DNA from: Endomychus coccineus
Taxonomy: Eukaryota > Arthropoda > Insecta > Coleoptera > Endomychidae
Assembly: GCA_958510875.1 (NCBI GenBank)
Contig: OY294070.1
Span: 22,373,631 to 22,437,630 of the forward strand
Direction of reading: 5' to 3'
DNA: 64,000 nt
The stretch's first letter is position 1, and every line of letters begins with the position of its first letter. The position numbers and the translations under genes were made by a program. The notes beneath the pieces were generated by a model that ran no database searches, had not been told where the DNA came from, and saw nothing but the letters and a program-made list of their open reading frames with translations. Positions 35,800 to 47,935 of this stretch are shown piece after piece.

Positions 35800-38700
35800 C
35801 TACCCCGCCAGTGTCGCTAGATCGCTGAGGAAACCCTCAGGGGTTAAAATATGCGATGAACCGATGATGACTTCCCAGTTTTTGACGTTGTTTGTGACTT
35901 CATAGGCGCATCTTATTTCAGAAAAACTCATACCTCCAACGATGAAAATCAGAATCCTGGGAACATTTTTCACCGTCTGTTGACCTTTGTCTTTGTGCCA
36001 ATGTCCATATCGGGCGCTGGTAGGGGCGTGATAGGTACCAGGTTGAGACCGTCCGCTGGCCAAAAATGGAAAGTGTTTCAGGTCCAATTTGTCGTCGATA
36101 CAATCTTCCATTATATCTTTGATGACCGGAGTCCATCGCGACATCTGGTATGTTTGTTCGGTAATACGTTCTTTCCGTGGGACCGAATAGGGCTTTGAAT
36201 CAAATCAAATTTATTAATTTTAATACAAATCATTATTATTATTCGAAGATAATGTTTCTAATTTGGTAACGTGGCCAACGAACCAAATTAGAGCCAAAAT
36301 TTTCACTTATCATTCTTCAATAATTAATAAATTACCTAGTTTGTTTTTTAAATTCGCAATACAACCAGTTTATACATGTAAAAACAAGCTAAAACACATT
36401 TGATAAAGTTTCCGATTTCGACAAGGATTTACGAAATCAATTGCGAGTCGTGTTTGAAATGCTATGTGGATCAGACTAGAAGGAACATTTTGACTCGTTA
36501 TAAGGAACATTTTGCCCATAGGGAAAAATAATGGTGAACAATCAGCTTTAGCCGAACATATTTTGAATACAGATAGGTCACACAATTTCTCAAGGCAGTT
36601 TATCACTTTTAAAATACAGTACACACAAATATCTAGGTAATTAGAAGGAATGGAAATGTATAAACAAAAAAGCAATTTATTGAATTCTGATTTATCTCCA
36701 GCTGAGGGTAACCCATTATTTACATGATTATCCCCAAATAGTATTTAAACAGGGTCATTTTGATTTATAATTTAGTTTACTCTGATGAAGCCGAAAGTTC
36801 CTCAGTACATTAATAGTAATTTTAGTTCTTATCAACAGCATTATTTGTTTAACGGCACAAATTTTGCTAATATTTTATATATCAATAAATCTAATTTTAT
36901 TTAATTCTTGAAGTTAAATACTGCGATTTTAATAATAAAATTTATTAAATAAATAATAATAATAATTAATAAATTAAATAAAAATATAATATGAATAGAA
37001 ATAGAATAAAAACTTCATTATTTGAACTATTGAAATGATATTACTGAATAATATTTACTAATAAAATATGAAACTTAATATTTATTAATATATAAATAAA
37101 CATTCCAAAACGTTTCTGCCAAATATTTTTTTAATTTATTATACTATTATTTGTATAACGGCACAAATTTTGTTAATACTTTCTATACCAATAATTCCAA
37201 ACGTTAATTGTCCCACGCATAACATATCAAAATGGTTTGTGAAGGAATTTAAAAACTTTCAACTCCCACCCAGATTGTCTGCAAAAAATTCTTTGGAACT
37301 AGTTGCAAAATCTCAAACTTGAACCTGATGATACCCTAGTTTAATTCACTATTCACAAACACCCCAATCCCCGAGTCGATTAACATTCTAAAGAAATGGC
37401 TTTCAAATATTAATATCCCCGATACCAACTGAACAGAATCTTTCCATACATCTTTATCCATGAAGCAAAATTATTACACATTCAACAAACAAGCGGATGT
37501 GCAATGGGCAATCACTCTGCCCTTTCCCAGACAATATTTTTCAAAGCGAACTTGGAATTTCCTTAAAATCAGTTCCAGCGCAAAAATATCATCGACACAG
37601 TGATGATTTTCGCAATTATAAAGAAAGATTTTGATCTGCTTGATTTTTTGAACACGCTTAATAACCAATTTGATTCGATTAAATTCACTGTAGAATTAGA
37701 AAGCAATAAGCAGCTTTCTTTTCTTAACATTGATATTATCATAAATGGTCATCACAAATTAATTATAAAATAATACCATTCAAGTCTTAAACGTTCCTTT
37801 GAGTCCGCAAAATTATAACAACAAAGTAGAGAATAGCGACGGACGCTAAAAAAACCGTTAAGGCAATACCTTAGATGAAGTTCCCGCTTTTGAAAAATCT
37901 AGAATTTACAAAATTGAATGTGAGGCGTGTTGAAAATGCTATGTAGGTCAAACTAGAAGAAACATTTTAACTCGTTATAAAGAACATTTTGTTCATATAA
38001 AGAAGATTAATAGTGAAAAATCAGGGCAGAACAAATCTTAAATACAGGTCACACCATTTCTCATGAAAGTTTACCGCTTATAAAACACAGTACGGACAAA
38101 TAGCTGGATAATTTAGAAGGAATGAAAATGTATAAGTGATGAAGCAATTTATCAAATCCAGATTCATCTCTAGCTAAGGATAACCCCTTGTTTGCATTAT
38201 TATGAACCCCAAATAGTATTTTAAACAGGTACATATCGTTTTCTAATTTACTTTGCTCTGTTGATGGCTACTTGATAGCTGAAAGGTCAGTAGTATCTTA
38301 ATAGTATTTTTAGTGGATAATAGTGATCATTTCAAACTTATTAGTAGAACACACTAGGTACTCACTACTGAAATGCAAAAATTCAACCGATTTAAAAACT
38401 AATAGAAATTGAGTTTTCCACCTCTACTAAGTATAATACGAGTGGGATTCGACAAAGATGGGGATAAATGGGCCTCCTATTCATAACGCGCCTATCAGAC
38501 GTCTAGCTAGACCATATGCTTGTTGCATCCAAGCTGTTGTGTTGTAAGCATGAAATAATTATCTAAAAATGTAGCTAGAATTAGACTTGAATCGAAGTAG
38601 GTACTGTAAATTTATTTTTTTATTCATAGAACCGATTTACGATATAAAAATTCTCAAATCAATGTATAACCGTGCTTTTATCGCGAGTTACTGCTGTCAA

Positions 38701-40663
38701 TGGAAGTGAAAGTCAGTCAGCTTGCGCGCATCATATATTGTTGATGCAACCCGATATAGCCTTATTTCTTTCTCTTGTGAAACAATACAAGGAATTAGAA
38801 AATTTTATCTGCCAAACTATTACTAAAAAAAAAAGAATCAGACTGCCTATTTCTAGTGGGGATTCTCAACTTAATCAGGGCCAACTATTGAGGGCAGTCA
38901 GCAGAATTGATAACCCTATGTAGAAAGCACATATCAATTAGAATTCTCCTTGCTTCCAAGGCATTTAAAGCCATACTGCATCCATTCATATTCATCTCTC
39001 CGATACCCAGTTTTAAAGGCTGCAATCCGTAAAAATCTATTTTGAACTCCTCTCAACCTGTTGAACATAGCAATTGTATGGAGACCAAACAACTGAGCTG
39101 TATTCCAGAATCGGTCTTAAAGGTGAATATTGAAAAATCGGTTGAGGATCTCTGGACGAAGTCAAGTACCTACATAGTCTTAGACGTAATTTGATTTATG
39201 CGACTTTTTAATTTAATTTTGTTCATTACCATGGACCAGATAGAAGCTTAATAGTTTGAATGCATTGAGATATTAAAAACACTTACCTTCTTACGGTTTC
39301 CACCGTCATTTATAACATTCACTCCCAAATATTGCAAATTTGAGATTGTCTGCTTGTCTTTTATTTGTGCGTGTGTGGCAAGCTTCAACAAGTTCTCTTC
39401 GGTTATGCCATTTTTAGTCATTGCATACAATGCAATTATTCTCATTTTGTCATATTCGTTAGTCACCTTGGGATCCAGTAAAATTGGTACGATGTTTCTC
39501 ATATGATCTTTAATTTTCTCACCCTCTGCATCAGTTCCCATTGCTAAATCTTGCTCAACTTTACACAGCTTATCAACATAACCTTGATATGCTTTCATGC
39601 AGTCCTCAGCAAGATGAAGATGAGTGGCATATTTGGAGAGTTCTTTCTGATATTGTGGCATCTTTTTAATCATCTGTGATAAGTCTTTCATTGACTGCTT
39701 ATCTCCCTGGGTCATTCGTTTTGAATCTGTGAATTTTTTTAGATTTTTCGTTACATTTTGAGAAACAACAGCAATATGTTGATGGCGAAGTTCAACCCAT
39801 AATTCATCATTTTCATCCAATAATACTTCTTTAATGACACCAGCAGACGCTTCGTACTTGTATACATCATTTTCAATTGGAAGTAAGTCGTAGGACATAG
39901 CTTGGAAAGTCAATTCATGTAACAAAGGTGACACACAATCAAAGCCACGATCTAAAATAATAAGCTGAGACCTTGCCTTTTCTGGACCTTCTCCCATTGT
40001 TGGCTCATCTGCTTTGTAGGCATCTAATTTTTGCTGAATAAGCTGTGCAAGTTCAACATTCCTTTCCCAATCAGTTCTGTATCGTACAGAAGGATATTCT
40101 CCAAGAGTAGCACACAGAGTTGCTATTTGTTCAGCCATTCTTTCCATATTAAGATTCCGAGCAGCAGCAAAAGTTGGATCATAACTACATTGGAATGTAT
40201 CTGGCAAATCCAATGAGAATACTTGTGACTCATATGGTAAGAAGGCAATATTAATTTCTTTCAAAGTTTTAATTTTTTTAGCAGCTGCAGACTTGCATAA
40301 TTCGTTGAAAAGTTCCTCGGGACATACTTCTGTGAAATAAACATGAGCAGATTTGTACATTGGGCGTGCCGTTTCATAGTCGTTCATCAACGCGTGAACT
40401 GATTTAATACAGGGTGTAATAAGATACACTGCTTCCATTGTGGCCAAAGGTTCTCGTTTCTTGTGAATATCTTCAACTAGAGTAATTCCTTCTGCAGATA
40501 TATCATGCATTTTGCAACAAGCTGATACCATTCTCATAGCCAATTGGTCAACTACTAATATCCTCCATTCCACTCCGTGTCCTGGAGTGGCTCCTTTTTT
40601 GGGGGCCTTTTGTTTGATCACTTCATTCATAATTTTTAAACCAACTTGGTTTTTAAGAGCCAT
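35800..40663 (-). CDS. Rop: Syntaxin-binding protein Rop / Unc-18 (Sec1/Munc18 family), 589 aa
   Basis: An SM protein that clasps syntaxin and guides SNARE assembly during neurotransmitter and general secretion; it acts in the cytosol at the plasma membrane. Exon 1 runs 40663-39287 (459 codons) and exon 2 36192-35800 (130 codons and TAG); the junction is phase 0 with donor AAG|GTAAG and acceptor AAG|CCC. The protein is colinear with fly Rop and mammalian STXBP1: [20 protein letters not shown] near the N-terminus, [51 protein letters not shown] (domain 3a), [20 protein letters not shown] at the exon junction, [14 protein letters not shown] and the [17 protein letters not shown] terminal block. 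Length is close to the usual 590-600. The intron (36193-39286) holds two Penelope-like fragments and a LINE piece. No damage in the frame. Confidence 0.97.
36400..36850 (+). mobile_element. Penelope-like element 3' end (GIY-YIG and hairpin core)
   Basis: Plus strand: [20 protein letters not shown] then [10 protein letters not shown], the GIY-YIG nuclease start with CysCys region. After stops it continues with YTHKYL and [20 protein letters not shown]. At 36780 the core CTCTGATGAAGCCGAAAGTT follows in shortened form. Antisense to Rop, in its intron. Confidence 0.75.
37320..38330 (+). mobile_element. Penelope-like element, reverse transcriptase and GIY-YIG remains
   Basis: Plus strand with many stops: [17 protein letters not shown] (about 37355), [14 protein letters not shown] (the TSGxxMG block of Penelope reverse transcriptases, about 37485), [20 protein letters not shown] with the catalytic region degraded, [20 protein letters not shown], then [20 protein letters not shown] (about 37940). 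The 3' part repeats the fragment at 36400-36850 at the nucleotide level and ends with the TTGATGGCTACTTGATAG core (about 38260). Two related insertions in tandem, or one with a duplicated end. Confidence 0.82.
38935..39140 (-). mobile_element. LINE reverse transcriptase fragment
   Basis: Minus strand reads [20 protein letters not shown] then [20 protein letters not shown], the region after the thumb of CR1/Jockey-type elements; the LINE at 61763-62524 has the equivalent ERVQNTFLRSCAFKLGYQRG. About 65 codons, in the Rop intron. Confidence 0.75.
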
Positions 40664-41030
40664 GTTGTCAATGCACGTAAATCAAGTAAACAAAAACTAT
40701 TTGCACTATTTTACCACCGCCGATGACTAATTTCACTCGAAACTTGAACGTCTAATGATTAATAAGGAATTCTATATTTAAGTAGGTGGCGAATTTTATC
40801 AATACTAGCTCGAGTCTGTCAAATTTGACATTGGCATAAAAAATAACTGCACATAATACACAAAGGCGAGTGGGAGAATAATATCGACCTGGGGCATAGA
40901 TCAGAACACACTGAGTCTTGCATAATATAACATAAGGTTCCGCCAAATATACAATAATGGCGGCCGTAGGTCAATTAACTATATTCAAGAAGTTGCACCT
41001 TTTCACGTACAAATTTTGAGTTTTGAGTTC
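40664..41030. promoter_or_regulatory. Rop upstream region, with a divergent short frame
   Basis: Upstream sequence of Rop up to an ATG on the opposite strand at 40957 (context ACAATAATGGCGGCC, frame MAAVGQLTIFKKLHLFT, 20 codons). The GC-richer start context looks like a real initiation site, and Rop shares a promoter with a divergent gene in flies, but I find no second exon before the LINE at 41260. A bidirectional promoter is therefore only a suggestion. Confidence 0.3.
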
Positions 41031-41259
41031 TAGTGAATCCTCATCGTGTTTACAGCGACAAACCTTTTCTATGTAATATACAAACATCAAATACTTATTA
41101 ACATTTGAATTTTTCTCCAAGTAATTTCATTTCGTTTTGCAACGATTCTTTGTACCATCTACTGGGACCGGGTTATTAAGAAATAAAATTGTGATAGATT
41201 ATAACTGAAATTTAATATTCTGAAGCATATCCTATATCACTCATATCAAATGTAGCTAA

Positions 41260-42735
41260 AATAAATATCTAGACGCCAACAAATTGTTATCGAGTAGGCA
41301 ATATGGATTTAGGAAAAAAAATCAACTGAAGATGCAATTACGCATTTAACAAATTACGTATATGAAAAACTAGATATTAGTAGACCCACGGTTGCGATAT
41401 TTTTGGATCTGGCTAAGGCTTTCGATGCAGTTGACAGGAAAATATTGTTAGTTAAACTATTTGAAATTGGAGTAAGGAGTGTCACTAATCAACTTTTTGA
41501 AAGTTATCTTGTAAATCGTAAACAAAAAGTAAGACTAAACGGAGTTTCTAGCACAACTAAAGAAATTTAATACGGTGTACCGCAGGGGTCAAATCTTGGT
41601 CCGATACTATTTTTGATATATATGAACTCTATTTTGAGAAAATAAATACGTGGAGAGTTAATTGCTTTTGCTGAAGATGCGGTAACATTTTGTGAAGCAG
41701 AAAATTGGGAAATGGCTATATTACGAACACAAGAAAATATAAATTTATTAAATAAAGAACTTAAGTTAATATACTAACGGTAAACCCACAGAAAACTGAG
41801 TATGTGACCTTTGGCAATTATGTTGACAGTATTCCTAAAAATTGTTGCATAAAAGTTCATAAAAATGATTGTAATAAAGAAAAATGTAGTTGTAACGAGT
41901 TGTCAAGAGTCGCATGCACAAAGTATCTGGGGGTACATATAGATCAACATCTGAGGTGGACCGAGCACATACAAAGTATTATCAAAAATGTGAGATACAT
42001 AATTTATGTTGTATATAGGTTGAGATACATTTTGGGGACCCCGGAGTTGCTCCAGGTGTATCATGCATTATTCTGTTCGATAGATTATTATGGAATACTA
42101 GCATGGGAGGGAACTTATAATAAATATATTAAACCCATAATGAAAATCCAATTGAGAGTGCTAAGAATAATATACTTTAAAGATTCAACAATTGAACTAG
42201 AAGAACCATTTAAGCAGCATAAGTTACTTACAATAAAAGAAAAGTACCAATTGGAAGCATTGTTGTACAATTATATAAATTTAAATACTGATTATAAAAG
42301 TAGAAATTTTACAAGGAATAATAATTCAAGTTTAATCAAATGTTACAAAACTGTGGGACAACAAAGAAATGGATATGTTGCGAGATTGTTGTTTAATGCA
42401 TTGCCAAATAATTTAAAAAACTTGAAAGACTTAACAGCTGTAAACCGGAAAAATATAATTAGTAATAATTTCATTGAAAAATGCAATTAGTTAAGTTTAT
42501 CAAAAAGAGTGAGTTGAATGATTGATTCATGTTTATTAGTTGAATAAGGAAAAAATGTGCAATTGGAAATAGGCTTAAATTAGAATTTATAATTTAGTTA
42601 GAATTTATAAGTTATTATTGTTAAGAATCAGGCCAGCGCATAGATGGAGAACCCATCTCAGCAGGGCAAATGTCATGTATTGATAATTGTTGTATTAACA
42701 CCTGAATAAATAAATAAATAAAATAAATAAAATAC
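41260..42735 (+). mobile_element. 5'-truncated Jockey/CR1-like LINE
   Basis: Plus strand: SRQYGFRKK, AIFLDLAKAFDAVDRKILLV (motif A), KVRLNGVSS, GVPQGSNLGPILFLIYMNSI (motif B), LIAFAEDAVTFCEAENWEMA (motif C with ADD changed to AED), then the intact 228-codon frame 41804-42490 with KYLGVHIDQHLRWTEHIQSI and NALPNNLKNLKDL. It ends in an ATAAATAAATAAATAAAATA tail at about 42703-42735. The changed catalytic motif and stops at 41568 and 41778 mean it is dead. It lies between Rop and the first zinc-finger gene. Confidence 0.9.
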
Positions 42736-42913
42736 TTTGATATAAGCAGTAGAAACAATATTAGAAAAAAAAAAGCAATATTCAAGAACATAATTGAAAT
42801 TTTGTTAAGTAAAATTCAAATTTATTTTAGTAACCATAATAAACCACAAACACTTCAGATAACATATCACATATTTCATTTTCAACTCAAAAATCAAACA
42901 CAAAAAGCACTTT

Positions 42914-45900
42914 TCACGAAAATTCTGAACTTTCTTTTGAATGTTTAGCATCCATATGTCGTTTAAGATCGTAAGCTCTTGGACAACCGTGACCACAGAT
43001 ACGACAAAAATACCTCTTTTCCATATTCCTATCATGAAGTCTTTTGTCGTGTTTTTTCAATATCTCATTTGAACTGCAGGAAAAGTTACACTTCTTGCAT
43101 AATATTGATCCTTTTTGCTTCCGATGTTCCAGATAAACGTGAGTTTTCATATACTCAATATCATCTTCAATGTGATCACAATGGTAAACGCACAAGAAAA
43201 CTTTTCTATCATCTATCATTTTTACGTGCGTTTTATCAAAATGTTTTTTGATATTGTCATATACAGGTGCTGTGAAATTGCATAAATCGCACTCAAAATC
43301 CATACTTTTTATATGAATACGATTTTCGTGATTTCTCACAGAATCAGTTCTAGTTGAAGAATAATCACAATATTTGCACCTATATACTTCTTTCAATGTA
43401 TGTTTGCTATTCATGTGGGTCTGCAAGTTACTTGATTTTGTGAACACCAAACTGCAGATGGTACAAGGAAAATCCCTCTTTATTTCTCTTATTCTTTTAC
43501 CATCTGGATTGTATGGATTAAACTGACGATGTTTACGTTTATTCCTAGAATTATAAAGGAACGTTTTGTAAAATCATATTGTGTTTAACACATATTAACA
43601 ATTATTATTATGACACAATACCCAATGGAAACACAATTAGAAGAACCACCAATTTGGATAAATCCCTTCATCTCATTTCATTGAGTGCAAAAAACAAAAT
43701 TTTGGAAAATGACAACATACAAAACACATGAGTCAATTTCAGAACAACATGTTCATTTTTGTAAGTATTTCATGCACTTTATATACCCCCACTTGAAACC
43801 CAAATTGAATGTACTTTTGATTGCTCTTCATCTCGAATTAGTTATCATAATATTAGTTTTATTTGAAGACATTCCTCGATCCTCTTGTATTTTTTGCAAT
43901 AAATGGAAATAATGAGTTCATTGTTTCGAACAAAAGCTTCTTTGTTCAAAAGTTATTGGTTGAAAAGTTAATTTAACATAGGAACAATTCTAAATTAAAG
44001 GAAACGGTCTGCGGAACTTGCCGGGGCAATTTTTTTCCATTTCTACATCGTATTTGAACTCGTTTACCGGCATTTAGAGATTAAAATATCCTTTAAAAAG
44101 TTTTGTATGAACTTTTTAGGTTGTTTTTCAACGAAACTGTCAAAAAACTGTTTCTGACTCCAGAAATCGACATTTTATTATAAATAAACGTCCAAGAAGT
44201 CATTTCCGATCGGAAATTGGCCGCTGAATCCGGAAATGATGTCAGTTTCCTTACATTACGCATCATTTTCTATTCATTGGCCGATTTTCGGCAAAATACT
44301 TTTTTTTTACGGCGTCATATCGGTGTGAGCAGCCACTTAAAAAAAATCTTTTTTTAGCGGAATCTGCGTGTCTTTACCTCAGCTTTACGCTAAAATGAGA
44401 ATTCTTCTGATTTTAGAGGTCGAAAAATTGAAAAAACGACAAAAAACCAATATTACTGTACAAAAATCTGTCGTCAGCTCGCTGACAAGTCTTTTTTTGG
44501 GACATATGACCCCGGAATCGGATCCAGTGGGAAATTTTACGATAAGAAAACAGTTCTCAAACGTCATCCAACAGTTTTACACTCCAGTACACCATTAATT
44601 TTACGCCAAACAACAGGTAAACGTAATTTTCTTCCAGTTTTTGATCTTTTTCGACCTCAAAGTTGCAGAATTTAGAATTGTAAGTAGGATATATGGATTA
44701 CGTGGACAATTTTCGATCGAAAACATGCTATTACATTATTTTTTTTTAAATATTTTGGTGCTTTGGAAAAGCAGTTTGGTAAATAGCTTTTTGGTAGCTG
44801 CAAATCTAGAGACTTCGTTTTTTTGTAATGTTTGAAGTTTGTTTCTTGAAACTTTAAATCGACTAAAATCGTGATCAAAATGACCGAATTTGATGTAAAA
44901 TTTCCCAAGCATTCTGATTTTGACAATTTTTCAATGTCACATGATGACCCAGAATCACAAAATTACTAAATTACACTAATTTATATTCGGTTTCGTTGTT
45001 TTGCCTCCTATTTTTTGCGCTTTGTTGAATTTTGTGGCTCTAAGTCATCACGTGGGATGGAAAAATTGCCAGAATCAGATTGCTTGGGAAATTTTACATC
45101 AAAATCAGTCATTTTGATCACGCACGTTTTCAAACTGCTTTTCCAAAGCACCAAAATATTTTTTAAAAATAATGTAATGGCATGTTTTCGATCGAAAATT
45201 GTCCAAGGAATCCAAATGTCCTACTTACGATTCGAATTTCTGCAATTCTAAGATCAAAAAAGGTCAAAAACTGGAAGAAAATTACGTTTACCTGTTTTTT
45301 TGTCGTAAAATTAATGGTAACTGGAGTGTAAAAACTGTTGCGACGACGTTCGGGAACTGTTTACTTAACGTAAAATTTCCCGCTGAATCCGATTCAGAGT
45401 TCATCTGTCCAAAAAAAAGACTTGTCAGCGACCTGACGACAGATTTTTGTACAGTAATATCGGTTATTTGTCGTTTTTTTTTGGTTTTTTCGATTTTTCG
45501 ATCTCTAAAATCTATTTAGTCAGAAAAATTCTTATTTTATCGTAAAGCTTAGGCAAAAACACGCAGATTTCACGAAAAAAAAAATTTTTTTAGTGGTTGC
45601 TCACCCGATATGACGCCGTAAAAAAAAGGAATTTTGCCGAAAATCAGCCAATGGATAGAAAATGATGCGTTATGTAAGGATTATGGAGGGAAACTGACAC
45701 CATTTTCGGATTCAGCGGCCAATTTTAGATCGTAAATGACTTCTTGGACGTTTATTTACTATAAAATGTCAATTTCTGGGGTCAAAAACAGTTTGTTGGC
45801 ATTTTCGTTGAAAAACAACCCAAAAAATTGAAAAAATTCATAAAAAACTTTCTAAAGGGTATTTTAATATCTAAATGCCGGTAAACGAATTCAAATATGA

Positions 45901-47002
45901 TGTAGAAACGGAAAAAAATTGCCCCGGCAAGTTCCGCAAACCCCCCTCCCCTTGGCCGTCGCCTTTAATTTAGAATTGCCCATAGTTGAGCTTAGATTAT
46001 TTAAATTTGTAGATTCTCCAAAACATGCCAAAAGTGAATGACTCATAAATTTATTCTAATGTATCAACCATTCCCCTCTTCTTAGAACATTAATATAAGC
46101 TCTTTGTTTTAGTATAGCTTGTAATGAAAATTACTGTTTCTGCATTGGAATATTTCAAAAAGTGAGAAATATTTAAAGTTGGTGTACGATGATTAGTTTC
46201 TTGATTCATTCAAAATCTTCTGCAAAAATCAATTTAAAATATCAATATATTACATCCTGATAACTTATAGATCATTTTATAAAGGTTACATAGACACTAC
46301 TCGATAGTGAAACATTTGCTTTGGATTAAATTTTCAAATAAATCAAATCTGTGAATAATAGCTCACTATAAGTTCTATTATCCACTCTTCAATGAGAATA
46401 ATGACAGTGATAGTGATAATTTATTTATCAAGTCATGCTCTAGCTCTGATTGAAGAAAGTGTTGTTCAAAAAATGTTTCTACTTGTTATTAAAATATTTG
46501 TAACTTGACTATTTAAGTATCGCAAATCAAACTTCATAGCAGTTGTATTTGTTTAGACATCTTATGTTCAACAATAGTTGACATATTTTTATCTGTATCT
46601 CTTATCACTGTCATGAATGGGTGATTCTACTTCTTGATACCATACTTATTTCATTCAGGACTGTGTAAAACAGAGAGAAATGAACTGAATGCAGCTAACT
46701 TACTTCCTTTTACCAGAAAAATCTCCCGCAATTTTTTGCTTGAACTTCTCGGAATCCTCATTTACTTCAAGATCGATAGGTTCGTCTTTGAATTCTTGTT
46801 TAACAGTCACGTATTCTGGATTGAATTCATCATATTCGATGTATTTGTTATTTGAATTTTCATCTTCATCCAATTCCCTTTTGAAAACACTGTAATCAAC
46901 ATCTATAGTATCTATTTTTATCTCGGCCTCAGTCAATAAGCCCCTAGATGAATCTAATTCCATGCCAGTAGAATTACAATTTGCTTTATTGTATTTTTTC
47001 AC
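42914..47002 (-). CDS. C2H2 zinc-finger protein with six fingers, 309 aa
   Basis: Probable DNA-binding nuclear protein; target unknown. Exon 1 is 47002-46704 and exon 2 43544-42914; the intron is phase 2 with donor AA|GTAAGT and acceptor CTAG|G, which joins SGKRK to NKRKHR. Exon 1 (99 codons) is acidic with a VKQE motif of SUMO-site type (TVKQEF). Exon 2 has a basic linker and fingers starting near residues 127 (CTIC), 155 (CKYC), then CDLC, an odd one with CVYHC spacing, CKKC and CRICGHGCPRAYDLKRH, ending at a stop after SEFS. The fingers are of the Cys-x2-Cys, x12, His-x4-5-His kind. The plan matches the neighbour at 52403-58408, so they may be tandem paralogues. The intron contains a 2-kb palindrome. 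A second in-frame ATG lies 13 codons in. Confidence 0.88.
43985..45985. repeat. Two-kilobase palindrome (foldback element) in a zinc-finger gene intron
   Basis: The left arm starts near CAATTCTAAATTAAAGG (43988) and its reverse complement ends near 45980 (CCTTTAATTTAGAATTG). Matched inner landmarks: CTTGCCGGGGCAATTTTTTT (44018) with AAAAAATTGCCCCGGCAAG (45914); TACAAAAATCTGTCGTCAGC (44459) with CGACAGATTTTTGTACAG (45439); TTTTCGATCGAAAACATGC (44709) with its complement near 45184; a match near 44905 with 45090. The arms converge close to 44970, so nearly the whole element is self-complementary with moderate divergence. No coding potential. Target duplication not resolved. Confidence 0.9.
45986..46700. 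other. Remaining intron of the six-finger gene
   Basis: AT-rich; no exon or element recognised between the palindrome and exon 1. Confidence 0.45.
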
Positions 47003-47122
47003 TGTTTATTCAAAACTGAAGTAGGTCTGGATCTGACAAGTGACAGCGGAACATATTGACAGGGAACAAAATCAAGTTACCGTCAGTGACAACCACAGAA
47101 CAATTATATCATAAAGTATAAA

Positions 47123-47541
47123 CCACGGTCGTATACACAGGTCTGGAAACTCTATGATTGACTTGAGTCTCTTACGGGTCGCCTGACACGTAGTCCCTCG
47201 CTAAGCCACCTCTAGCGCTTGGATCACGAAGTGGTGAAACGATTTCTATCCGGAATCGCAAGCAACCACTTTTTTCGCATGTCCGCATCTTTCAGCACTT
47301 TAAAAACAGAAGTTTCTTGCTTTACACTTTTGTACCCCGTTTTGCATTTCGGCACAATGCACGATTTCGTAATTGGTTTCTAAAAACGCAGGTATTCCTT
47401 GTGTTGACTAGTCAACTGACAGTTGTCAGAAAATTCTCCTACGTGGCGACTTTTGGTACTACGGGCCAGTCGACGCTTAGCGGACTCACTGCTCACATAG
47501 GAAACAACCTCGAGTTTCCAGACCTGTGTCTACGACCGTGG
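47123..47541. mobile_element. Non-autonomous DNA transposon, 6-bp target duplication (short copy, 419 bp)
   Basis: Ends CCACGGTCGTATACACAGGT and, inverted, CCACGGTCGTAGACACAGGT; inverted similarity over about 30 bp. The hexamer TATAAA flanks both sides (47117-47122 and 47542-47547). Second copy of the family at 31661-32690; the body shares GTAGTCCCTCGCT, CGATTTCTATCCGGAATCGC and TTTCGGCACAATGCAC. It sits 120 bp upstream of the start codon of the six-finger gene, so it may lie in or beside that promoter. Partly covered by a spurious 151-codon frame. Confidence 0.88.
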
Positions 47542-47774
47542 TATAAACATAGCGGTAAATATTATGCCGAAACAGTTGAAATCATGATTGAAATAGAACG
47601 CCCCCTCTACACTATTTACACTACACTAAATGCGGTTCCTGCAGGAACACGCGATGTGATTGAGATAAAATTAGATCTACAGCAGTTGTTTATTTTTACA
47701 CACTGGGATCTGTTGGTTAAATTAAATACAATCGATCCTTCGAAGCAGATTGCCGTGTGTTTCCTAACTTAACA

Positions 47775-47935
47775 AACAATGTATTGTGATGTATCTTATC
47801 AAATGCTTTTGAAAAATCGGTATGTCAAAATGGTTTCCTTAACTCATTGTTTCAAAAACATTTTGAACGGCAACAAATTGGTGATAATAGCCTTGAAAAA
47901 AACCAAGTCGATGCTCAGATATATGATGCTTTATC
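47775..47935 (-). mobile_element. LINE fragment with reverse transcriptase motif A
   Basis: The minus strand reads TDFSKAFDKIHHNTLF (about 47827-47780), the first catalytic block of a Jockey/CR1-type reverse transcriptase, preceded by eroded upstream sequence. Only about 50 codons. Confidence 0.65.

Noticed and set aside
35918..36198. 72-codon frames on both strands over Rop exon 2
   Set aside because: Shadows of the Rop coding frame.
38672..38923. Plus frame of 83 codons in the Rop intron
   Set aside because: No recognisable domain, no splice context; may be eroded LINE sequence but not supportable.
44368..45519. Several 60-106-codon frames on both strands
   Set aside because: They lie in palindrome arms and mirror each other; not genes.
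47317..47772. 151-codon plus frame
   Set aside because: Mostly lies within the non-coding 6-bp-TSD element (47123-47541); no domain.
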